Origin: CAZNPW01 sp964575185
GTDB lineage: Bacteria; Pseudomonadota; Alphaproteobacteria; Rhodobacterales; Rhodobacteraceae
Length of the DNA: 49,779 nt
Assembly: GCA_964575185.1 (NCBI GenBank)
Contig: CAZNPW010000023.1
Span: 1-49,779, forward strand
Reading direction: 5' to 3'
Of this stretch, positions 7,981-15,459 are shown one piece after another (within the stretch, counting starts at the first letter, position 1; each line of letters begins with the position of its first letter). A program made the position numbers and the translations under genes. The notes under the pieces are model-generated. The model was not told where the DNA came from, searched no databases, and saw nothing but the letters and a program-made list of their open reading frames with translations.

Positions 7981-8002
7981 TGGCGCAGCCCCGGCTGCGC
8001 CA
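7981..8002 (+). terminator. Perfect hairpin after rpmE, probable terminator
   Basis: TGGCGCAGCC at 7981-7990 pairs perfectly with GGCTGCGCCA at 7993-8002 around a two-base centre. A TTCGCGTTCG run follows rather than a clean T tract. It lies 24 bases after the rpmE stop, where the ribosomal transcript would be expected to end. Very stable GC stem, weak tail. Confidence 0.5.
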
Positions 8003-8113
8003 TTCGCGTTCGTGCCGCTGCGGTCGGCCGGACCGCCGATTTCCTGCCCCGACCGGCTTTTCTTGCCGCCCCGTCACCCCTATGACAGCCGCACGGGGCT
8101 TCGGGGGCAGGGC

Positions 8114-8932
8114 GTGGCGCACATCATCGTCGTCGGCAACGAAAAGGGCGGGTCGGGCAAGTCCACCACCGCGATGCATGTGGCCACCGCGCTGGCGCGG
8201 GGCGGGGCGCGGGTCGGCGCGCTCGACCTCGACCTGCGGCAGAAGAGCTTCGCCCGCTACATCGAGAACCGTCGCGCCTTCGCCGCGCGGTCGGGCCTGA
8301 CGCTCGCCGCGCCCGACTACCGCGACCTGCCCGAGGTCGACCCCGCGGCGCTCGCGCCTGGGGAAAACATCTACGACCGCCGCCTGTCCGACGCCATTGC
8401 CGCGATGGAGCCGGTGTGCGATTTCATCGTCATCGACTGCCCCGGCAGCCACACGCGGCTGAGCCAGGTCGGCCATTCGCTCGCCGATACGCTAATCACG
8501 CCGCTGAACGACAGCTTCGTCGACTTCGACCTGCTGGCGCGGATGGACGCCGAGACGGGCCGCGTGACCGGGCCGTCGATCTATTCCGAGATGGTCTGGA
8601 ACGCCCGCCAGCTTCGCGCCCAGGCGGGGCTGAAGCCGATCGACTGGATCGTGCTGCGCAACCGCCTCGCGGTCCTGCAGATGCACAACAAGCGCAAGGT
8701 CGGCGAGGCGCTGGAGGATCTGTCGCGGCGGATCGGCTTCCGCGTCGTGCCCGGCCTGACCGAGCGGGTGATCTTCCGCGAGCTCTTCCCGCGCGGGCTG
8801 ACGGTGCTGGACCTCAACGACACGGGGGTCGAGGAGCTGACGCTGTCCAACATCGCCGCCCGGCAGGAGGTGCGCGACCTGATCGCGGCACTTCACCTGC
8901 CGAAGGCGGTGCCGGTCAGTACTGGAACTTGA
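8114..8932 (+). CDS. mipZ: MipZ-like ParA-family ATPase, division-site placement
   Basis: A 272-residue ParA/MinD-superfamily ATPase. MipZ forms a bipolar gradient with ParB and inhibits FtsZ assembly away from midcell in alphaproteobacteria. Near the N-terminus is the deviant Walker A KGGSGKSTTAMHVATALARG with the signature lysine. DLDLRQKSFARYIENR follows and is characteristic of MipZ. FIVIDCPGSHTRLSQ is the switch II/Walker B region. The GTG at 8114 (VAHIIVVGNEKGG) is the natural start and follows GGGGGCAGGG. An ATG at 7976 would add a Pro-rich tail overlapping the terminator hairpin. Confidence 0.9.
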   Translation: MAHIIVVGNEKGGSGKSTTAMHVATALARGGARVGALDLDLRQKSFARYIENRRAFAARSGLTLAAPDYRDLPEVDPAALAPGENIYDRRLSDAIAAMEPVCDFIVIDCPGSHTRLSQVGHSLADTLITPLNDSFVDFDLLARMDAETGRVTGPSIYSEMVWNARQLRAQAGLKPIDWIVLRNRLAVLQMHNKRKVGEALEDLSRRIGFRVVPGLTERVIFRELFPRGLTVLDLNDTGVEELTLSNIAARQEVRDLIAALHLPKAVPVSTGT

Positions 8933-9068
8933 ACGCCGACCGCCCCGCATGCGGCAGCGACGCCGGGACCTTCCGGCCCAGCGCGGCGATCCGGCGTTCG
9001 AAGCGTTCGTCCACGGCCGCGTCCTGCGGTTTCAGGCCGAGCCGGGCGAGAAGGTTGTCCAGGGACAT
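8916..9068 (-). CDS. Small 50-residue protein, convergent with mipZ
   Basis: An ORF of 50 codons, MSLDNLLARLGLKPQ then a charged helix DERFERRIAALGRKVPASLP and the end RSAFKFQY. GGAG sits six bases before the ATG at 9068. An in-frame ATG at 9080 would include that ribosome-binding site, so 9068 is preferred. Its 3' end overlaps the mipZ 3' end by 17 bases. Composition is balanced and amphipathic, unlike a random GC-rich shadow. No family is recognised. It could be a small cytoplasmic regulator or a chance ORF. Confidence 0.45.
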   Translation of the reverse strand: MSLDNLLARLGLKPQDAAVDERFERRIAALGRKVPASLPHAGRSAFKFQY

Positions 9069-9230
9069 AGCGGTCTCCATCGGGGGTCGTGTTGCGTCGG
9101 ACCCAAGCTCGCGGTGCAGGCGGGCGGAAGTTGGGCAGGGGCAAGGAATGAAACGGATTCGCGGCAATCCGCGGCGACGGAGCGTTTCCGATCCCGCAAC
9201 GCGCTGCCCCGCACGATGGGGGAGTTCCCG

Positions 9231-10673
9231 ATGACCAACCCCCTGCATGATGCGGTCTTCGCCCCCCTCGCGGATCGCGCGACGCCCCTGCTGACCGGTC
9301 CCGGCGGCGACATGGCGGGGGCCCGCTTCACCGAATTGTCCCGATCCGTCGCATTCGCCCTGGAGGCCGCGGGCGTCCGCCCCGGTGACCGGGTGGCGGC
9401 GCAGGTCGCCAAGACCCCGGCGGCGCTGGCGCTCTATGCCGCCTGCGTCCAGCGCGGGGCGGTCTTCCTGCCGCTCAACCCCGCCTACACGCCCGCCGAG
9501 GTGGCCTTCTTCCTGCAGGACGCCGCGCCCGCCGTCTTCGTCCACGACCCCGCCTTCGCCGGTCCCCTGCCCGACGGCGTGCGGGGCCGGACGCTGGACG
9601 CCGAGGGGCGGGGGACGGCGCTCGCGCCGGGGCGGCTCGCCGAGGTCGCCCGGCGCGCCGAAGGCGACCTTGCCGCGCTCCTCTACACCTCGGGCACCAC
9701 CGGGCGGCCGAAGGGCGCGATGCTGAGCCACGGGAACCTCCTGTCGAACGCCCGCGTGCTGGTCGAGGCCTGGGGCGTCACCGCCGACGACGTGCTGCTG
9801 CACGCGCTGCCGGTCTTCCACACCCACGGCCTCTTCGTCGCCTGCAACACCTGCCTTCTGGCGGGCGCGCGGATGATCTGGCACGCGGGGTTCGACGCCG
9901 CGGCCGTGCTGGCCGACCTGCCGCGGGCGACGCTGATGATGGGGGTGCCGACCTTCTACACCCGGCTTCTGGCGCAGCCCGGCCTCGCCGCCTCCGCGGC
10001 GGGCCTGCGCCTGTGCATCAGCGGCTCCGCCCCCCTTCTGGCCGAGACGCACCGCGCCTGGGCGGCGGCGACCGGCCACCGCATCCTCGAACGCTACGGC
10101 ATGACCGAGACGAACATGATCGCCTCCAACCCCCTGCACGGCGACCGCCGGGCCGGGACGGTCGGCCCGCCGCTGCCGGGGGTGGAGGTCCGCCTCGGCC
10201 CCGGCGAGGTAATCGAGGTGCGGGGGCCGAACGTCTTCGCGGGCTACCTGAACCTGCCGGAGAAGACGGCAGAGGCGTTCCGTGACGGCTGGTTCATCAC
10301 CGGCGACGTGGCGCGGATCGACGCCGACGGCTACGTCACCCTGATCGGCCGGGCGAAGGACATCATCATCACCGGCGGGCTGAACGTCTATCCGGTGGAG
10401 GTGGAGGCGGCGCTGAACGCCGTGCCGGGGGTGCAGGAAAGCGCCGTGATCGGCCTGCCGCACCCGGACTTCGGCGAGGCGGTGTTCGCCGTCATCGCCG
10501 GCGACGATCCGGCGACCGGACCCGCAGCGCTCGCCGCCATCGCGCCCGCGCTGGCACGGTTCAAGCACCCGAAGGCCGCCGTGGTGGTCGCCGACCTGCC
10601 GCGCAACGCGATGGGCAAGGTCCAGAAGGCGGCGCTGCGGGCGACCTATTCGGGCTGGTTCAGCTCCACCTGA
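9231..10673 (+). CDS. matB: Malonyl-CoA synthetase (MatB-type acyl-CoA synthetase)
   Basis: A 480-residue ANL-superfamily enzyme that adenylates malonate or a close relative and transfers it to CoA. The P-loop LLYTSGTTGRPKGAMLSHGN lies at about residues 148-167. RYGMTETNM is the A5 motif, and GWFITGDVARIDADGYVTLI with GRAKDIIITGGLNVYPVEVE forms the hinge. The catalytic lysine lies in NAMGKVQK at the C-terminus. The compact length and MTNPLHDAVFAPLADR start match MatB better than long-chain synthetases. The ATG at 9231 follows GGGGGAG. Methylmalonate cannot be excluded as substrate. The 3' end overlaps the convergent ArsR gene by 28 bases. Confidence 0.8.
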   Translation: MTNPLHDAVFAPLADRATPLLTGPGGDMAGARFTELSRSVAFALEAAGVRPGDRVAAQVAKTPAALALYAACVQRGAVFLPLNPAYTPAEVAFFLQDAAPAVFVHDPAFAGPLPDGVRGRTLDAEGRGTALAPGRLAEVARRAEGDLAALLYTSGTTGRPKGAMLSHGNLLSNARVLVEAWGVTADDVLLHALPVFHTHGLFVACNTCLLAGARMIWHAGFDAAAVLADLPRATLMMGVPTFYTRLLAQPGLAASAAGLRLCISGSAPLLAETHRAWAAATGHRILERYGMTETNMIASNPLHGDRRAGTVGPPLPGVEVRLGPGEVIEVRGPNVFAGYLNLPEKTAEAFRDGWFITGDVARIDADGYVTLIGRAKDIIITGGLNVYPVEVEAALNAVPGVQESAVIGLPHPDFGEAVFAVIAGDDPATGPAALAAIAPALARFKHPKAAVVVADLPRNAMGKVQKAALRATYSGWFSST

Positions 10674-10975
10674 AGAAACCGCTCGAAGGCGTCGAGGTCC
10701 ACCGGCTCGAACTGCCCGAAGCCCTGCATCCAGACGCTCGCGGCGCGCAGGCTGCCCGGGTCGAGCTTGCACCAGGTCACCCGCCCGCGCCGTTCGCGCA
10801 GGATCAGCCCGGCCCCGGCCAGCACGCCCAGGTGCTTGCTGACGGCTGCGAGCGACATGGAAAACGGCGCGGCCACGTCGGTGACGGCCATGTCGTCCTC
10901 CAGCAGCATGGCCAGGATCGCCCGCCGCGTCGGGTCGGCCAGGGCGGCGAATACCAGCGTCAGGCGGTCCTCCAT
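10646..10975 (-). CDS. ArsR-family winged-helix regulator
   Basis: A 109-residue ArsR/SmtB-fold protein. It begins MEDRLTLVFAALADPTRRAI, the standard helix 1-2 of the group, followed by the recognition helix in SMSLAAVSKHLGVLAGAGLI and the beta-wing RERRGRVTWCKLDP. It lacks the ELCVCDL metal-binding cysteines, so it probably belongs to the non-metal YdfF-like branch. It is divergent from the ATP synthase operon, with 171 bases between. No good Shine-Dalgarno precedes the ATG at 10975. An upstream in-frame ATG at 11026 is a weaker alternative. Confidence 0.82.
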   Translation of the reverse strand: MEDRLTLVFAALADPTRRAILAMLLEDDMAVTDVAAPFSMSLAAVSKHLGVLAGAGLILRERRGRVTWCKLDPGSLRAASVWMQGFGQFEPVDLDAFERFLQVELNQPE

Positions 10976-11092
10976 GCCGCAGGGATGCCCCGTCGCGCAG
11001 CGATCGTCAACCGCGGGGTTGAACATGCGGCCGGGCGGCCGGCGTCGGGAAAACCCCGCCCGGCCAGACACTTGAGCCAGGCACCGACGCGG

Positions 11093-11121
11093 TTGACTCG
11101 GCACCCGCGGCTGTCTACACC
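11093..11121 (+). promoter_or_regulatory. Candidate sigma-70 promoter for the atp F0 operon
   Basis: TTGACT at 11093-11098, a 17-base spacer and TACACC at 11116-11121, 26 bases before the atpI GTG. The -35 hexamer and spacer length are identical to those proposed upstream of ffh. The position suits the housekeeping F0 operon. Prediction only. Confidence 0.45.
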
Positions 11122-11146
11122 CGCGCCGTCCGACTGGGGGTGTCCC

Positions 11147-11524
11147 GTGGCCGACGAACCTGATCCCGACCGCCTGCGGGCGCTCGAGGCGCGGATCGCC
11201 CAGGCCAAGGCCGCCGCCGCACCGAAGGGTGCGGAGCAGGAGGGGCACTATTCCCAGGCGCAGCTCGCCTGGCGGATGGTGATCGAGCTGGTGGCCGGTC
11301 TGATGATCGGCTTCGGCATCGGCTACGGGCTGGATACCCTTTTCGGGACCATGCCGGTATTCCTGGTGCTGTTCATCTTCGCGGGCCTCGCGGCGGGTGT
11401 GCGCACCATGCTGCGGTCGGCGCAGGAGGTGCAGGCGCGGCGCGAGGCCGCGCTGTCGGGCGACGGCGGCGGCCGCGGGGCGGCTGCGGGGACGAAGGGG
11501 GACGGCGGTGGAGAACCAGGTTGA
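11147..11524 (+). CDS. atpI: ATP synthase F0 accessory protein AtpI
   Basis: A 125-residue membrane protein. A charged N-terminal segment (DRLRALEARIAQAKAA) precedes two transmembrane helices (LAWRMVIELVAGLMIGFGIG and PVFLVLFIFAGLAAGVRTML) and a Gly-rich cytoplasmic tail. AtpI helps assemble the c-ring or import magnesium and is not part of the finished enzyme. The GTG at 11147 follows GGGGGTG and gives the family start. Its end overlaps the atpB start by 17 bases, so coupling is likely. Confidence 0.9.
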   Translation: MADEPDPDRLRALEARIAQAKAAAAPKGAEQEGHYSQAQLAWRMVIELVAGLMIGFGIGYGLDTLFGTMPVFLVLFIFAGLAAGVRTMLRSAQEVQARREAALSGDGGGRGAAAGTKGDGGGEPG

Positions 11525-12260
11525 AGGCGGATCGGGGCTGTCGTTCGCCCCGCTTGAGCAGTTCATGGTCCGGCCGCTGTTCGGCGACGGCCCGCTGACC
11601 GCCTTCACGATCTCGAACGCGACGCTGTGGATGGCGATCAGCGTGCTCGCGATCACGGCGCTGTTCGTCTGGGGCACCCGTGGCCGGGCGATCGTTCCGT
11701 CGCGCACGCAGTCGGTGGCCGAAGTGCTGTACGGCTTCGTCCACCGGATGGTCGAGGACGTGTCGGGGCACGACGGCCTGCGCTATTTCCCGATGATCTT
11801 CACCATCTTCTGCTTCCTCCTGTTCACGAACTATCTGGGCCTGATCCCCACCTCCTTCACCGCCACCGCGCAGATCGCGGTGTCGGCGGTCTTGGGCTTC
11901 GGCGTGTTCATCTTCGTCACGATCCTCGGCTTCGTGAAGAACGGCCCCGCGTTCCTCGGGATGTTCTGGCTGAAGGACGCGCCGCTGGTCCTGCGCCCGG
12001 TGATCGCGGTGATCGAGGTCATCAGCTACCTCGTGCGCCCCGTCAGCCACTCGGTCCGTCTCGCCGGCAACATCATGGCGGGTCATGCGGTCATCAAGGT
12101 CTTCGCGGGCTTCGCCCAGGTTCTCTGGGTCGCGCCGGTGTCGATCCTGGCGGTCGTCGCGATCTACGGGCTCGAGGTGCTGGTGGCCGGCATCCAGGCC
12201 TACGTGTTCACCATCCTCACCTGCGTCTACCTGAAGGATGCGCTGCATCCGCATCACTGA
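11508..12260 (+). CDS. atpB: ATP synthase F0 subunit a
   Basis: A 250-residue, five- to six-helix membrane subunit forming the proton half-channels. The essential arginine lies in HSVRLAGNIMAGH (about residues 183-195). LRYFPMIFTIFCFLLFTNYL and YGLEVLVAGIQAYVFTILTC are conserved channel helices. The GTG at 11508 (VENQVEGGSG) follows GGGGGACGG and sits inside the atpI 3' end. An upstream in-frame ATG lies deep within atpI and is rejected. The length is normal for the group. Confidence 0.95.
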   Translation: MENQVEGGSGLSFAPLEQFMVRPLFGDGPLTAFTISNATLWMAISVLAITALFVWGTRGRAIVPSRTQSVAEVLYGFVHRMVEDVSGHDGLRYFPMIFTIFCFLLFTNYLGLIPTSFTATAQIAVSAVLGFGVFIFVTILGFVKNGPAFLGMFWLKDAPLVLRPVIAVIEVISYLVRPVSHSVRLAGNIMAGHAVIKVFAGFAQVLWVAPVSILAVVAIYGLEVLVAGIQAYVFTILTCVYLKDALHPHH

Positions 12261-12294
12261 CGCGACAACCCCCTTCGATCCCAAGGAGACGAAA

Positions 12295-12531
12295 ATGGAA
12301 GGCAACATCGCACAAATGGGCCAGTTCATCGGTGCCGGCCTCGCGGCCATCGGCTCCGGCGCGGCGGCCATCGGGGTCGGCCACGTGGCCGGCAACTTCC
12401 TGGCGGGCGCGCTGCGCAACCCGTCGGCGGCCGGCTCGCAGACGGCGACGCTGTTCATCGGCCTCGCCTTCGCCGAGGCGCTGGGGATCTTCGCGTTCCT
12501 CGTCGCGCTCCTGCTGATGTTCGCCGTCTGA
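12295..12531 (+). CDS. atpE: ATP synthase F0 subunit c
   Basis: A 78-residue proteolipid forming the rotating c-ring. It has two helices: one Gly-rich with a GxGxGxG-like pattern (FIGAGLAAIGSGAAAIGVGH) and one carrying the proton-binding glutamate in FAEALGIFAFLVALLLMF. A conserved polar loop RNPSAAG faces F1. The ATG at 12295 (MEGNIAQMGQFIGAG) follows a strong AAGGAG. It is followed by a stable intercistronic hairpin. Confidence 0.97.
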   Translation: MEGNIAQMGQFIGAGLAAIGSGAAAIGVGHVAGNFLAGALRNPSAAGSQTATLFIGLAFAEALGIFAFLVALLLMFAV

Positions 12532-12549
12532 TCCTGCCGCCGTCGTCGG

Positions 12550-12572
12550 GCCGGGGAGCGTTGCGCCCCGGC
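12550..12572 (+). promoter_or_regulatory. Intercistronic hairpin between atpE and atpF'
   Basis: GCCGGGG at 12550-12556 pairs with CCCCGGC at 12566-12572 around a 9-base loop, with no T tract. It lies between the gene for the multicopy c subunit and the b' gene. A hairpin here could protect the 3' end of atpE mRNA or attenuate downstream expression, giving more c than b. Function inferred from position. Confidence 0.45.
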
Positions 12573-12596
12573 GAAACGCGCTGACTGGGGGACCAC

Positions 12597-13118
12597 ATGG
12601 AAACCGAACCTGCGAAAGAGGCGGTCGCGGCCGGGATGCCGCAGCTCGACCCGACCTACTTTCCGAACCTGATCTTCTGGCTTCTGGTCACGCTTGCCGT
12701 GATCTACGTCATCCTGTCGCGGATCGCGCTGCCGCGGATCTCGGCGATCCTGGCCGAGCGTTCGGGGACGATCACCAACGACCTCGCCGCGGCCGAGGAG
12801 CTGAAGCTGAAGGCGGTCGAGGCCGAGCGCGCCTACACCGACGCGCTGGCCCGCGCGCGGGCCGATGCGGCGAAGATCATCGCCGAGGCGCGGGCGGGGA
12901 TCCAGAAGGACCTCGACGCCGCCACGGCGCGGGCCGATGCCGACATCGCGGCGCGCGCCGCCGAGTCCGAGCGCAGGATCGGCGAGATCCGGTCGGGCGC
13001 CGCCGCGGCGGTGACTGAGGTTGCGCTGGCGACGGCGCAGGAGCTGGTGGCCGCGCTGGGCGGGACGGCGGATACGGGCAGCATCGCGGCTGCGGTCGAC
13101 ACGCGGACGAGAGGGTAA
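12597..13118 (+). CDS. atpF2: ATP synthase F0 subunit b' (second stalk subunit)
   Basis: A 173-residue peripheral-stalk subunit. One N-terminal membrane helix (FPNLIFWLLVTLAVIYVIL, about residues 22-40) is followed by a long charged coiled coil to the C-terminus. The DPTYFPNLIFW entry is typical of the b' form found in photosynthetic bacteria and Rhodobacterales. It pairs with the b subunit encoded three bases downstream to form a heterodimeric stalk. The start follows GGGGGACCAC. Confidence 0.93.
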   Translation: METEPAKEAVAAGMPQLDPTYFPNLIFWLLVTLAVIYVILSRIALPRISAILAERSGTITNDLAAAEELKLKAVEAERAYTDALARARADAAKIIAEARAGIQKDLDAATARADADIAARAAESERRIGEIRSGAAAAVTEVALATAQELVAALGGTADTGSIAAAVDTRTRG

Positions 13119-13121
13119 GCC

Positions 13122-13676
13122 ATGCGGCGGATCGCACTTCTGGCCAGCGTGGCCGCAACCCCGGCCGTCGCCGAGGACAAACCCTTCTTCTCGCTGGCGA
13201 ACTCCGAGTTCGTCATGGTCATCGGCTTTCTGGTGTTTCTGGGCATCCTTGCCTGGTTCCGCGTGCCCGCGATGGTCGGCGGCCTGCTCGACAAGCGCGC
13301 CGCGCAGATCCGGGCGGACCTCGACGAGGCGCGCAGCCTGCGCGACGAGGCGCGGGCCGTGCTCGCGAGCTACGACCGCAAGCAGCGGGACGTGCAGGAA
13401 CAGGCGGCGCGGATCGTCTCCACGGCCCGGGAAGAGGCGATGGCCGCAGCCGAGCAGGCCAAGGCCGATCTGGCCAGGAACATCGACCGCCGCCTTGCCG
13501 CCGCGCAGGACAAGATCGCCGCGGCCGAGGCCGACGCGGTGCGCCAGGTGCGCGAACGGGCCATCGCGGTCGCGGTGGCGGCGGCAGGCGACGTGCTGGC
13601 GGGCCAGCAGACCCCCGACCGGGCCGGCGCGTCGATCGACGCCGCCATCGCCCAGGTCCGGGCGCGGCTGAACTGA
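13122..13676 (+). CDS. atpF: ATP synthase F0 subunit b
   Basis: A 184-residue stalk subunit. A short cleavable-looking N-terminus (MRRIALLASVAATPAVAED) is followed by a membrane helix (FVMVIGFLVFLGILAWF) and the long coiled coil DKRAAQIRADLDEARSLRDE. It is the last gene of the F0 operon, and the F1 genes are not in this window, matching the split F0/F1 organisation of this group. Four bases after the stop begins the 20-bp palindromic tandem repeat. Confidence 0.95.
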   Translation: MRRIALLASVAATPAVAEDKPFFSLANSEFVMVIGFLVFLGILAWFRVPAMVGGLLDKRAAQIRADLDEARSLRDEARAVLASYDRKQRDVQEQAARIVSTAREEAMAAAEQAKADLARNIDRRLAAAQDKIAAAEADAVRQVRERAIAVAVAAAGDVLAGQQTPDRAGASIDAAIAQVRARLN

Positions 13677-13680
13677 TCCG

Positions 13681-13760
13681 GTTGGTGCGATATCGCACCG
13701 GATAGTGCGATGTCGCACCAGATAGTGCGATATCGGACCGGATGATACGATATCGCACTA
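13681..13760. repeat. Four-copy 20-bp palindromic tandem repeat between atpF and an OmpA gene
   Basis: Four head-to-tail units of exactly 20 bases at 13681, 13701, 13721 and 13741, with approximate consensus GATAGTGCGATATCGCACCG. Each unit centres on a palindrome, GTGCGATATCGCAC, with one to three changes per copy. Units 3 and 4 also form a perfect 13-base inverted repeat (13723-13735 with 13748-13760). It fills the 99-base gap between convergent genes and is much richer in A/T than its surroundings. It may work as a bidirectional terminator or a protein-binding array. There is no U tract. Confidence 0.85.
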
Positions 13761-13775
13761 TCTTGCGGATGGCGC

Positions 13776-14429
13776 TCAGCGCATCGGGCGGATGATGATC
13801 TCGACCCGGCGGTTCTGGGCGCGGCCTTCGGGCGTCAGGTTCGACGCGACGGGCTGATCCTCGCCCGCGCCGATGATCGACAGGCGGCTGGCCGCGACGC
13901 CCGCACCCTGCAGGATCGCGGCGACCGAGGATGCGCGCCGCTGCGACAGGTCGTAGTTGTAGGCCGCCGACCCGGTGTTGTCGGTATGGCCGATGACCTC
14001 GATCCGGCTGTCGGGGTAGCGGACCAGGTTGGCGCCCACGGCCGAGATGTCGCGCGTCAGGTCGGGGCGCAGCGTGGCGCTGTCGACGGCGAAGAGCAGG
14101 TCCTGCGGCATGTTCACGACCAGGTAGTCGCCCATGTTCGTGACGTTGACGTTCGGGTTGCCGATCGCGCCGGACAGTTCGCGCGCCTGCCGGTCGAGCG
14201 TCGCGCCCACCGCGCCGCCCAGCCCCGCGCCGATGATGCCCCCGGCGATGGCCGCAGGCAGTTCCTCGTCGCTGTTCGCGGCACCGATGACCGCGCCGGC
14301 CAGCCCGCCCATGATCGCGCCCGAGCGTGCGTTGGCGTTGGGATCGTTCGGGTTGTAGGGGGCCGGCACGCAGGCCGACAGCGCCAGCAGGGCGGCCGTC
14401 GACAGGATCAGGGGTTTCTGGAATGTCAT
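13776..14429 (-). CDS. OmpA-family outer-membrane lipoprotein with glycine zipper
   Basis: A 217-residue protein. The signal peptide ends in a lipobox (LLALSAC, Cys about residue 20), giving a lipid-anchored mature protein. A glycine-zipper segment follows (GAIMGGLAGAVIGAA and GGIIGAGLGGAVGATL). The C-terminal OmpA domain (residues about 105-217) contains VIGHTDNTGSAAYNYDLSQR and GRAQNRRVEIIIRP, which bind peptidoglycan. The layout equals E. coli YiaD. The ATG at 14429 (MTFQKPLILS) gives the proper signal peptide. The upstream in-frame ATG at 14528 does not. Confidence 0.9.
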   Translation of the reverse strand: MTFQKPLILSTAALLALSACVPAPYNPNDPNANARSGAIMGGLAGAVIGAANSDEELPAAIAGGIIGAGLGGAVGATLDRQARELSGAIGNPNVNVTNMGDYLVVNMPQDLLFAVDSATLRPDLTRDISAVGANLVRYPDSRIEVIGHTDNTGSAAYNYDLSQRRASSVAAILQGAGVAASRLSIIGAGEDQPVASNLTPEGRAQNRRVEIIIRPMR

Positions 14430-14540
14430 GGTTCTGCCTTCGGAATGGTTGGCGGGCGCGGCCCGCGCAGCGATGCATATACCAATGCGACGCGAGGCCA
14501 CAGGGTTCCGCCGTAAAAAAGGCGGCATTCCGCTGAACGC

Positions 14541-15383
14541 TCAGGCCTCGGTCCGGGCGGCTTCCCAGGCGAGCATCGCGCGCTTGACCGGAAGGCCCCA
14601 GCGGTAGCCTCCCAGCCCGCCGCCGGTGCGGATCGCGCGGTGGCAGGGGATCAGGAAGCCGATCGGGTTGCGCCCCACCGCCGTGCCGACCGCGCGCACC
14701 GCGCGGGGGTGGCCGATGCGCGCGGCGATCTGCCCGTAGGTGGTGACGTGTCCCGTGGGGACCGTCACCAAGGCCTCCCAGACCTTGATCTGGAAGGGCG
14801 CGCCGATCAGGAACACGCCCGGTCGGCCGGTCGCGCCGCCCAGGCCGAAGGCCGCGCGGACGGAAGCTTCAAGCGCGCCGGGGTCCTCGACGAAGGTCGC
14901 CTGCGGCCAGCGCCGGGTCAGGTCGGCGAAGGCCGCGTCCGCGCCCACCTCGGCCGCGAAGGCCATGCCGCAGAGGCCGCGGTCGGTGCCCATGACCAGC
15001 GCGGGGCCGAAGGGGCTGTCGTGCCAGCCCCAGCGGATGGTCAGCCCCGCCCCCGCGCGCGCGTAGTCGCCGGGCGACATCGCCTCCCACGCGGTGAACA
15101 GGTCGTGCAGGCGGCCCGTGCCCGACAGGCCGGCGGCGTGGGCGGTCTCGGCGGTCGTGACCTGCCCGGCGAGCATCGCCTTGGCGTGGTCGAGCGTCAG
15201 GTATTGCTGGTAGCGCTTCGGGCTGACCCCGACCCAGGCCGAGAACACCCGCTGGAAGTGCGCGGGCGACATCTTCATCCGCGCGGCGAGCGTCTCGAGC
15301 GTCAGGGACGGGCCTCCGCGGTCGATCTCGGCCATCGCGCGGGCGATGACGCCGTAGTGGTAGGTCGCGGAGCGATCGGTCAT
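14541..15383 (-). CDS. AraC-type HTH / O6-alkylguanine-DNA methyltransferase fusion (Ada-like)
   Basis: A 280-residue protein. An AraC/XylS helix-turn-helix domain (about residues 5-95; LTLETLAARMKMSPAHFQRV, GVSPKRYQQYLTLDHAK) is fused to a methylated-DNA-protein cysteine methyltransferase domain with the acceptor site NPIGFLIPCHRAIR (Cys about 247). It repairs O6-methylguanine by irreversible transfer to that cysteine. The N-terminal phosphotriester-repair Cys4 zinc domain of true Ada is missing, so the methylation switch that makes Ada an activator should be absent. The start at 15383 (MTDRSATYHYGVIARAMAEI) fits the family. Divergent nth begins 77 bases away. Confidence 0.9.
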   Translation of the reverse strand: MTDRSATYHYGVIARAMAEIDRGGPSLTLETLAARMKMSPAHFQRVFSAWVGVSPKRYQQYLTLDHAKAMLAGQVTTAETAHAAGLSGTGRLHDLFTAWEAMSPGDYARAGAGLTIRWGWHDSPFGPALVMGTDRGLCGMAFAAEVGADAAFADLTRRWPQATFVEDPGALEASVRAAFGLGGATGRPGVFLIGAPFQIKVWEALVTVPTGHVTTYGQIAARIGHPRAVRAVGTAVGRNPIGFLIPCHRAIRTGGGLGGYRWGLPVKRAMLAWEAARTEA

Positions 15384-15459
15384 GGGGGCAGGATACCCGG
15401 TCGGACGGCGGGCGCGACCCGGATGTTGCGGAACCGGGGCGGCGCTGGCAGAACCAGCC

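Noticed and set aside
8916..10772. A 618-codon minus-strand frame over the acyl-CoA synthetase
   Set aside because: Shadow of matB. Only its last 50 codons look like a real small protein with its own ribosome-binding site.
13681..13760. CRISPR array
   Set aside because: The units are contiguous 20-bp repeats with no variable spacers and no cas genes nearby.
14460..14540. Terminator CCGCC-N8-GGCGG after the Ada-like gene
   Set aside because: The stem is five pairs and the T run is in the loop rather than after the stem, so support is too weak.
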